The position numbers were made by a program, and so were the translations under genes. Positions 57,468-64,000 of a DNA stretch of 64,000 nucleotides are shown here, one piece after another. The first letter of the stretch is position 1, and each line of letters begins with the position of its first letter. The DNA is from Filosporella fistucella (taxonomy: Eukaryota; Ascomycota; Leotiomycetes; Helotiales), in assembly GCA_030077755.1 (NCBI GenBank), contig JAQJZZ010000020.1, positions 1,116,001 through 1,180,000 on the forward strand, read 5' to 3'. Under the pieces are notes generated by a model. It was not told where the DNA came from. It did not search any database and worked only from the letters and a program-made list of their open reading frames with translations.

Positions 57468-60400
57468 TTAAATATAAGAAGTATAATCCATATTTCTTTC
57501 AATTTTTCCTCTGCTAGCTCTTTTAGTTGCATTTCCATCCACACTCAACGGCCTTCTCTCGGCACCTCCCAACATTCTTGTATTGGGGCCGATATCCGGC
57601 ATTGGAGGGTTTGGATTGGACTTTGACGCTGTCGGTCCAGGAACAAGGCTTGGTTTGGCCGTTGATCGAGCAGCTGCGGTGACCAGTTGTAGTGAATTTG
57701 TTGTACTGTACTCGATTACATTTCTATGAGTATCGCGGACTGTGTGGTGTGTCTCCCAGCTACCTTCTGAGCAGTTGTCTGGGAGGAAATCTTCATAGCC
57801 ATCATCCGTCTCAACTTTGCGTTGAGATTGTATATCCATAGTTGAGTCTGGAGCCGACTCAAAACGGCTGTCTTTCGATTCAATTGATATGATGCTTCCC
57901 CTTGTTCTTGCCCTTCTCAACCGGCTTTGCATATACGATCTTAGCTGTCTCGTTCCCTCTCGAGCAAGCCCATATGATATTCCAAAAGAATATTTTTGCG
58001 TGCCACCGTCATCAGCTCTCAACTCCTGATATACTACATTTCCCAAGGTGTCGGACATGGTAGCCTCGTCTGGCACAGTCGGAGAATCAGCGTAGGAGGT
58101 TCTTAACTTCTTAGGTGACTTTCTGGAAACTCGAGAAGAGGCACCGCCAAAAAAGGGGGACGAGCCAACCCGCCTACTCACTGGACGCGATGTTCGAGTG
58201 GTAGCACCAGCTTCAGAAATACATGCAGAACCTAGCTGTGGTGGACTCAAGGTTACCTGTCTGATGGTAGGATCAACGCCGGAATTATTTGGTTGGTTTT
58301 CATCCTTATTTGATTTAGAACTTGCTTGACTACGATGATTCAAGCCTTTGAGCTCAGTGGGTCCAACAGCCAGCCAAGTTCTCGAGTTTCTGGATAGAGG
58401 ATTCCCTGCAGTCCAGTCCTGGCCGTGCCCAACACTCCGTTTCCGGGAACTCATAGAGAGTGACGAGACTGAGAATCGCCCGCCGTGGCCTATCCCACTT
58501 GGTGTTCTACTGAGTGTATGCATGAATTCTGATTGCCTTCTCGTGGAATTTGCAGGAACATTATGTCCTTTGCATATTGCGAGCTCGGGGGTCTCTTGGA
58601 TCGTTCCTCTCTTCGTGAGCGTAGAGAAGTTGTCAAGCGGAGTAATTGAGAAATTTCTGTCATTAAGATTCAGGATGGAATCTGAAGTCTCTCGAGAAGG
58701 TATGCTGGTCTCCCGTATGGGCCGAGGCGGGTTGGTTGAAAACACCATTGCTGATCGTCGAGTATGTCCTTTCCTGGAATAATTCGAGTAGTTTCTAGTC
58801 AGCCTGTGTGTTCGAGGTGAACTTGTTGTGGATGATCCTAACGTTGGGTATGCACTATCTTGGGTGGACCTCCAACTATCCTCAGTCTTAGACAATGCGT
58901 TATCGGAGTAGGACCGAGCTCTATTCCCCGAATTGTCTGATTCACGAAGCTGAGATCTCCGAGCATCAGATCTTGCCGAAATCGTCTGAGATCTCCGTGT
59001 AGGATTGCTAGATAGCCCCTTCGTTACTCTCCTCTCTTTCCTGGTATCACTCAGAGTTTTTTCATAGTTATGATCTGCACTGAATCCTGACGTATCCAAA
59101 TGTAAAGGTTTTGGTGGCTGAATTCTGGGAGCCCTGATAATTCCTACGGGGCTTGATCTTGCCTCGACTGGAGCCGATATTTCGCTTTTAGAAGGGGTCA
59201 CAGGGTGCTTCGCATGCCGTCGACGTCTCCAGCAGCAACATAGTGCTAATAATAGACCTGCAACCAAGACCGATATTGGAATGCATATTGCGAGAAAAAG
59301 TCTCTTCGAGAGTCCTGTTTGTGGCTTGGAACTCGCTGAAATTGTTCCAGTACTGGACGGTGTTGACGAAGCAGTTGTCTGCGGCGGGAAACTTGTTTTT
59401 GATGGAGCTAATCTACTGGCACCATCTACTAGGGCAATCTGGACAACCTGAGAAGCGAAATTGTTGTGTGACTTTGAGGCGGCGTATAGCTGTATTTCAA
59501 AGGTTGATGGGCTTTCAGTTAGCGGTACTTGACCTGCTAATTCGAAGGTCGTGCTTTCGAACGAAAGCCATGTCTCGTGGGGAGGAATTTGCACAGTCAA
59601 ATTGATGTCCGTTTTGTTATGCAAATAGGAGCCGAGATTACAGGAAATTTTTGAGCCAATGGTAGCATTGATCAGCCTGATCGAGCTGCTGAATATACGT
59701 GCGGATACATTAACATATATGAAGGCTTCGGCCGTGTCACCATATATATCTTCAGCATATACGCTGACATTGAAGGATATGGCGTTCTTTGGTACAGACC
59801 CGGTAACAGCGAGTGACTTGTTGTCAAAATTTAACCAATCCGGCACCAATGCTGTGATCGTCACAAGATCAGACGACTTTGGGGCTTGAGAGTCAAGCCT
59901 CAACTTACTCGCGAGGTCACCGTAGCTAATATTCGCTCCAGGGATAGTGTTGATTGTTGAAATAGCCTCGGTGAAAGCCAGCAAATGTACACCAACCTCA
60001 ATGTATAGTATGATCGAAGTCCCAGCAAATCCTTCTATATCCGAAGCGATGACCTTTATACCAAAAGTCTGTGGTGGTTGTATGAGCGAGTGATAGTCCG
60101 GCGTCTGTCCACTGATTGACAACAAACTTCCGTCAAACAAGATCCATGATGGCAGTGGTGTATTCGAATCCGTCACCGCATAATAATTGAATTCTGAGTT
60201 TCCTCCTTCTGTGGAAAAGGTTGACGGGTCAAATTTGAATTGGAAGGAAGTGGACGGGTGGTACAATATTGTCGATGGTGCAGAGTACTCGCCAAACGTC
60301 TTGAGTTGAGTAGACAGTGGGATATAGATAGCAGGTGCCGGGTTCTGGGAAACAACCAGAGTAGCATTCAGCGTAGCAGATCCTGTCGAGTCGCTGGCGG

Positions 60401-60689
60401 TCAAACTGACAAGGAAAGCAGTGACAGTGTCTGGACCGACATCGTGAGCGAAAGGAATCCCTGACAATGTGCGAGTATTGCTATCCAATGATAACCAGCT
60501 AGCCTTGCTTTCGAGTGTATATGTTAACGGAAGAGTAGAGGAGAAGGTTGACTCAGGAAAGGTATAGGAGAATGGCTTCAACAGACGTGCAATTGGGGGC
60601 ACCTGTGAGTTCAGCGGAAAAGAAACGGTTGGAATCGCATCTGTAAGTGTAAACAAGGCAGCCGCGAGCATCGAATTGCATAGAGCCAT
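57468..60689 (-). CDS. AXL2-like axial bud-site protein, cadherin-like (CADG) repeats
   Basis: Type I plasma-membrane protein related to yeast Axl2/Bud10, which marks polarity and septation sites. Single exon, 1,073 residues from the ATG at 60689; a longer open frame begins with a non-ATG codon. Signal peptide MALCNSMLAAALFTLTDA, then IPTVSFPLNSQVPP. Dystroglycan-type cadherin-like repeats fill about residues 30-440, with marks such as LPLTYTLESKASWLSLD, LPSWILFDG and VPDWLNFDNKSLAVTG. Many N-glycosylation sequons follow this region. One transmembrane helix sits near residue 480 (LFLAICIPISVLVAGLLL), then CCCWRRRR, a stop-transfer with Cys for palmitoylation. The 570-residue cytoplasmic tail is Ser/Arg-rich and likely phosphorylated. 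Confidence 0.9.
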   Translation of the reverse strand: MALCNSMLAAALFTLTDAIPTVSFPLNSQVPPIARLLKPFSYTFPESTFSSTLPLTYTLESKASWLSLDSNTRTLSGIPFAHDVGPDTVTAFLVSLTASDSTGSATLNATLVVSQNPAPAIYIPLSTQLKTFGEYSAPSTILYHPSTSFQFKFDPSTFSTEGGNSEFNYYAVTDSNTPLPSWILFDGSLLSISGQTPDYHSLIQPPQTFGIKVIASDIEGFAGTSIILYIEVGVHLLAFTEAISTINTIPGANISYGDLASKLRLDSQAPKSSDLVTITALVPDWLNFDNKSLAVTGSVPKNAISFNVSVYAEDIYGDTAEAFIYVNVSARIFSSSIRLINATIGSKISCNLGSYLHNKTDINLTVQIPPHETWLSFESTTFELAGQVPLTESPSTFEIQLYAASKSHNNFASQVVQIALVDGASRLAPSKTSFPPQTTASSTPSSTGTISASSKPQTGLSKRLFLAICIPISVLVAGLLLALCCCWRRRRHAKHPVTPSKSEISAPVEARSSPVGIIRAPRIQPPKPLHLDTSGFSADHNYEKTLSDTRKERRVTKGLSSNPTRRSQTISARSDARRSQLRESDNSGNRARSYSDNALSKTEDSWRSTQDSAYPTLGSSTTSSPRTHRLTRNYSNYSRKGHTRRSAMVFSTNPPRPIRETSIPSRETSDSILNLNDRNFSITPLDNFSTLTKRGTIQETPELAICKGHNVPANSTRRQSEFMHTLSRTPSGIGHGGRFSVSSLSMSSRKRSVGHGQDWTAGNPLSRNSRTWLAVGPTELKGLNHRSQASSKSNKDENQPNNSGVDPTIRQVTLSPPQLGSACISEAGATTRTSRPVSRRVGSSPFFGGASSRVSRKSPKKLRTSYADSPTVPDEATMSDTLGNVVYQELRADDGGTQKYSFGISYGLAREGTRQLRSYMQSRLRRARTRGSIISIESKDSRFESAPDSTMDIQSQRKVETDDGYEDFLPDNCSEGSWETHHTVRDTHRNVIEYSTTNSLQLVTAAARSTAKPSLVPGPTASKSNPNPPMPDIGPNTRMLGGAERRPLSVDGNATKRASRGKIERNMDYTSYI

Positions 60690-61605
60690 TCTCAAATGCT
60701 GAATAGGTGGCTCTGCCAGCCAGTTCGTACCGAAACTGTACCTCGCTGCCAATACAGGTATAACAACTTTTTGGAAAGTTTCCAACTGTGATTGATGGGG
60801 AAAAATCAAGAAGCCTCTGGAGGTGCATTCAGGGAGAGCAATCGCCTATCGGTAGTCTCGCCTTGCTTGGAATGAAAACATTGAAAAGCCTGGGGTGGTG
60901 ATTCGCTGCAAGGGGTACTCGAATCTTCACACCAACATTTCTGATGGTAACGAGACGACACGACATACCCCACGAGGTACTGTGGGGTTAGAAGATGATG
61001 TTGTCAAGATTGACATAGCATCTAGAAGCTGACTTATGCCTCCCTCCAACCACCAGTGACCCTCGGAACAATCGTGATACCTTGGGGTTCGAAAACATAC
61101 TTCGACAGACCATCGTCTGACATATGGCTATATGCCCATAAATGACACTAATTTGGCATACGGGACTTACAGCCTGAACAACACTTGTCGACAGAATTAT
61201 TTTGCTGAGTACATGATGCGTGGCTTCGTAACGATTGTGATTTGTGAGGGAAGGAGTGTCCAACACGGCTCAAACCTTGATTTGTGATGCTCTATTGAAC
61301 GTGGCATAAAGTTGCCCTCCATCGAGTTATAAACAGAGGGATGAAGTCGACAGCCAACTGCTTGCAGGACGAAAATGGTTTAAGGATGAATGTACGCAGA
61401 GGGAGGGTTGTGAAGAGTTGCTTGGCAAGGGCAGTTGAAAATAGAAAGTTGAAAAAAGGAGGGGTGGAACTTTTTGTCGGCAGGGGTTTGGGGCGGTGAA
61501 CTGAATTCTGCCATTGTCAAAAATGCCCCTCTATCGACACATTTCAATTCGGAAATACAGAACTAAACTCATACTACCAACGTGTCTACCATAAGTATTT
61601 CAGAT
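60690..61605. other. Divergent promoter, AXL2-like / EFM6
   Basis: About 900 bp between divergently transcribed genes. An open frame extends 40 codons upstream of the AXL2-like ATG but has no start codon. Nothing else stands out. Confidence 0.5.
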
Positions 61606-62425
61606 ATGAAATCCCGATCTCCCTCACCTGAGTTCTCACCTCTTGCTATCGGTGAGGATTTCACTCCGGTCCCAACCTACAAAGCTGCCTCGACTGGTTC
61701 TATCAATTTCTCTGGTCTCTTAGACCCCCCACTTAATCTACATGAAGATCTCAAGTCGGGTTGTGGAGGACAACTATGGCCGGCAGGGATGGTTCTAGCT
61801 CAACAGATGCTGCGATATCATAAAAATTCGCTAAAAGGCTCAAGAATGTAAGTTTTCCTATTGACTTAACGATTAGAGTGGGCAGTTCATGGTCAGAGAT
61901 CTAAGTTTCGAGCAGTCTTGAGCTTGGAGCTGGCGGAGGATTAGTGGGTCTTGCAGTTGCTCTGGGATGTGAAGTCAATCGCCCGATATTCATCACAGAT
62001 CAGGAGAACATGGTGGATCTTATGCGCAAGAATATTACTCTAAATCATTTGGAACCACGGGTTCGAGAGCTTGTCCTTGATTGGTAATTCAGCCTTCCCT
62101 TTACCTTACCAATACAGAGCTAATCATAATGAGGGGAGAGCCATTACCTGTTGAAGTGGTTGCAGAAAAACCAAATGTGATCCTAGCTGCAGATTGTGTT
62201 TATTTCGAGCCGGCGTTTCCCTTACTTCTTACTACCCTGAAGGACCTTTTAGATCTATGCGAAGAAGCTGTCATCTACTTCTGTTTCAAAAAGAGACGGA
62301 GAGCAGACATGCAATTCATGAAAAACGCTAGGAAGTCATTTGTGGTAGAGGAGATCGAGGATCGGGATCGAGAGGTCTTTTCGAGGGAGGGCTTGTTCTT
62401 GTACACCTTCAAACGCAAACCATGA
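61606..62425 (+). CDS. EFM6: Protein-lysine N-methyltransferase EFM6 (METTL21 family)
   Basis: Cytoplasmic SAM-dependent enzyme; yeast Efm6 monomethylates a lysine of elongation factor eEF1A. Exons 61606-61847, 61916-62083 and 62134-62425 give 233 residues. The first ATG in frame is 61606; the open frame upstream uses GTG. Motifs: the tryptophan-containing GGQLWPAGMVLAQ (about residue 55), motif I LELGAGGGLVGLA (across intron 1), acidic ITDQEN, and after intron 2 the family signature AADCVYFEPAFPLL (Asp-x-Val-Tyr). Both introns are 50-68 nt and in phase. The 3' end is only 69 bp from the stop of the convergent SHB17-like gene. Confidence 0.9.
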
Positions 62426-62494
62426 AAATTGGTTGGCTCTACTCTTTTGGACTCTTTGTAGAATACTTCGCCTGCGCCCCATAGCCAGATCGCC

Positions 62495-63418
62495 TCATGT
62501 TTCTGAACTTCCTCCCATGTTCACACCTAGTAAGAAAGCAGGCTCATTCACCGAATGGTGTTCGTAGCTCAACACACCAACCGCTCCTGGCTCCAACATC
62601 ATCGGTAGAGCCATGCTGAGTTCAAAATTTATCCACCGTTTTGCAAATGCTCGGAGGATACTACATTGATATTAGAATCCAGTCCCTCATTCAGATGGCA
62701 GAGCGAGGGGTATCGAGTAACTCTTCTTAAGACGAAGGATACTTGTAGGAACGACGAAGACGGCATGAATACAAAAATGGAATAAACATACTGGCCATGT
62801 GCAATTAACAACACGTCCACGGCCTTTTCGCCGTGCATATAGGGACCTTGAATCTCCTTGATCTTCGCAATAACTTCGTCCAATCGAGTAGAGACTTCAG
62901 CAGCAGATTCCCCATATTCACATCCATCAATCCAGATATTCCAGGGTCGTTCCACATCTAGACCTCGCTCCTTCCGTGATGCTCTAATCTGTGCGGTAAG
63001 AAGCCCCTCATATGCTCCATATTCCCACTCCCGAATCGACTCTGTCGTCTCTGCTTTGCTCTCTAGATCCTTTCGTGCTGTTTCATCAAACAGCAACTCG
63101 TAGGTTCGACGGGCTCGCATGCGAGGACTAATGAAAAGATGTCCGACTCTTGAAGGGTCGATAATTCGTCCGGGACCGACAATGACTTTTGCAGAGGAGG
63201 AGACTTGTTTCTCGCCATTCTCCGTGAGTGGGATATCACTTCGGCCGGTATATCTCCCTGAAATTGTCCATTCTGTTTCTCCTAGGAAAGTGTCAACTAA
63301 TTGCCTGGGTTTCTGTGTCCATTTGTTGAGTGGTTGGGACTATGGCCGATGCCGGGAAAATGTTCCTACCATGTCGGACAAGAAAGACCCTTGGGGTGCC
63401 AGCATCTTTGTCAGGCAT
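62495..63418 (-). CDS. SHB17: Histidine phosphatase, sedoheptulose-1,7-bisphosphatase-like
   Basis: Phosphoglycerate-mutase-fold enzyme; yeast Shb17 hydrolyses sedoheptulose 1,7-bisphosphate for ribose synthesis. Exons 63370-63418, 62792-63281 and 62495-62660 give 234 residues. The catalytic RHGETEW is completed across the first intron (VRHG|ETEW). Then come YTGRSDIPLT, ISPRMRARRT, REWEYGAYEG, GLDVERPWNIWIDGC and the second His motif IAHGHILRAFAKRW, formed across the second intron. The C-terminus LEPGAVGVLSYEHH...NEPAFLLG is the Shb17 signature. An insert found in yeast between these last motifs is absent. A weaker acceptor at 62741 would also encode His-Ile-Leu-Arg but end early. Confidence 0.88.
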
Positions 63419-64000
63419 TGTATCGACGTAGGTGGGTGGAGTTGGATACTTTAAAGTAGAATAAAACTCCGTGCATAAAAAATAGTTTTCAATATTCTCC
63501 TATGTTGTAGTTCAAATAGGTGGGAGTACATGAAGGACATAAAGAATCCACCGCCCTTATTCTGCCACCCCACCATGCCAATTCTATTGAACATGACAGG
63601 GTGTAATAGCCTGGAGCTACTGTACCCGTATTTCTCTCCTTGGCCTAAAGTATCCATCAAAGCGAGTGAGGCCAACGACATGATAACTGTTGGTGTAAAT
63701 GTCAGAAGATATACACAGCATCGCTTAGAGGCAGTGAGTAATTAAATGAAATCAAGTTGGATCTTTTCGCTAGCACTATTCATTCTTCCATTCATTGAGT
63801 GTCCAATTTCTTATCATGGGCTGGCCTAAGTCGAAGTATCAGCCTAGGCCAGTCGTTCTACCCTTTAATAATCTTTCCTGAATTTGCGAAGCAAAGACTG
63901 AGTGGAAATTGGACACATAAGTATTTTGCATATCGCCATTCACAAAGGAGTTTATTCTTTGTTCGTTCAAGCGAGAAATTTAGCATGTACTTTCAAGCTC
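63419..64000. other. Right-edge intergenic
   Basis: It contains the SHB17-like promoter and a nested inverted repeat (63799-63916). Short plus frames at 63530-63745 are not supported as a gene. Confidence 0.5.
63799..63916. mobile_element. Possible MITE: 118 bp with 12-bp perfect terminal inverted repeats
   Basis: GTGTCCAATTTC (63799-63810) is perfectly inverted at 63905-63916. Inside, CTGGCCTA (63821-63828) pairs with TAGGCCAG (63845-63852), forming a second stem. There is no ORF. The size and nested stems fit a non-autonomous Tc1/mariner-like element, but I see no clear target-site duplication and cannot test copy number. Confidence 0.5.

Noticed and set aside
60690..60809. 40-codon N-terminal extension of the AXL2-like protein
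   Set aside because: It has no ATG start, and the ATG at 60689 begins a clear signal peptide.
1..64000. tRNA, rRNA and CRISPR
   Set aside because: I looked for GGTTCGA-type tRNA T-arms and for regular short repeats; the GTTCGA hits lie in genes or lack paired arms, and no spaced repeat array was seen. tRNAscan-SE would settle the tRNA question.

Overview
The window is nuclear DNA of a filamentous ascomycete (Pezizomycotina; Leotiomycetes is my guess, not proven). The signs are genes on both strands split by many short GT-AG introns of about 45-60 nt with CTAAC/CTGAC-type branch points, very short intergenic gaps, and fungus-specific families (AXL2-type cadherin-like protein, EFM6, CHD3/Mit1-type remodeller with a fungal C-terminal zinc module). 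No tRNA, rRNA, CRISPR or intact transposon was recognised. Exon joins were worked out by hand; for most genes the spliced length is divisible by three and the junction restores a conserved motif.

Left part (0-18 kb): two different ferric reductases on the + strand (1686-3935 and 15994-17886) flank a very large minus-strand CHD3/Mi-2-like remodeller (about 4797-11985) and the mitochondrial 2'-O-ribose rRNA methyltransferase MRM1 (12515-14698). The second reductase has a perfect iron-GATA site about 430 bp upstream. The remodeller has an unusually long first intron of about 1.2 kb, a 15-nt micro-exon and an unresolved 3' junction.

Middle part (18-31 kb): a tandem 60-bp duplication and low-complexity spacer, a zinc alcohol dehydrogenase, exosome subunit RRP4, a small DMAC1/Dmo2-like mitochondrial gene hidden across two short exons, AP-3 mu subunit, a charged protein with six copies of an unrecognised repeat (probably one gene, not two), and a two-exon hypothetical.

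A gene-poor stretch (30.4-36.5 kb) carries a decaying oxalate decarboxylase with several frameshifts and a lost metal ligand, plus other ORF relics.

Right part (36.5-64 kb) is dense housekeeping: a PPR protein, CWF18/CCDC12, a zinc-knuckle protein, an R3H-SUZ protein, eIF3f, UTP25, mitochondrial bL17, CTP:phosphocholine cytidylyltransferase, a PP2C phosphatase with a GC-AG intron, an AXL2-like bud-site protein, EFM6 methyltransferase and SHB17-like sedoheptulose bisphosphatase. The final 200 bp hold a nested inverted repeat that looks like a small non-autonomous DNA transposon. The functions are mostly unrelated, with several divergent pairs sharing short promoters (eIF3f/UTP25, PPR/CWF18, DMAC1/AP-3 mu).
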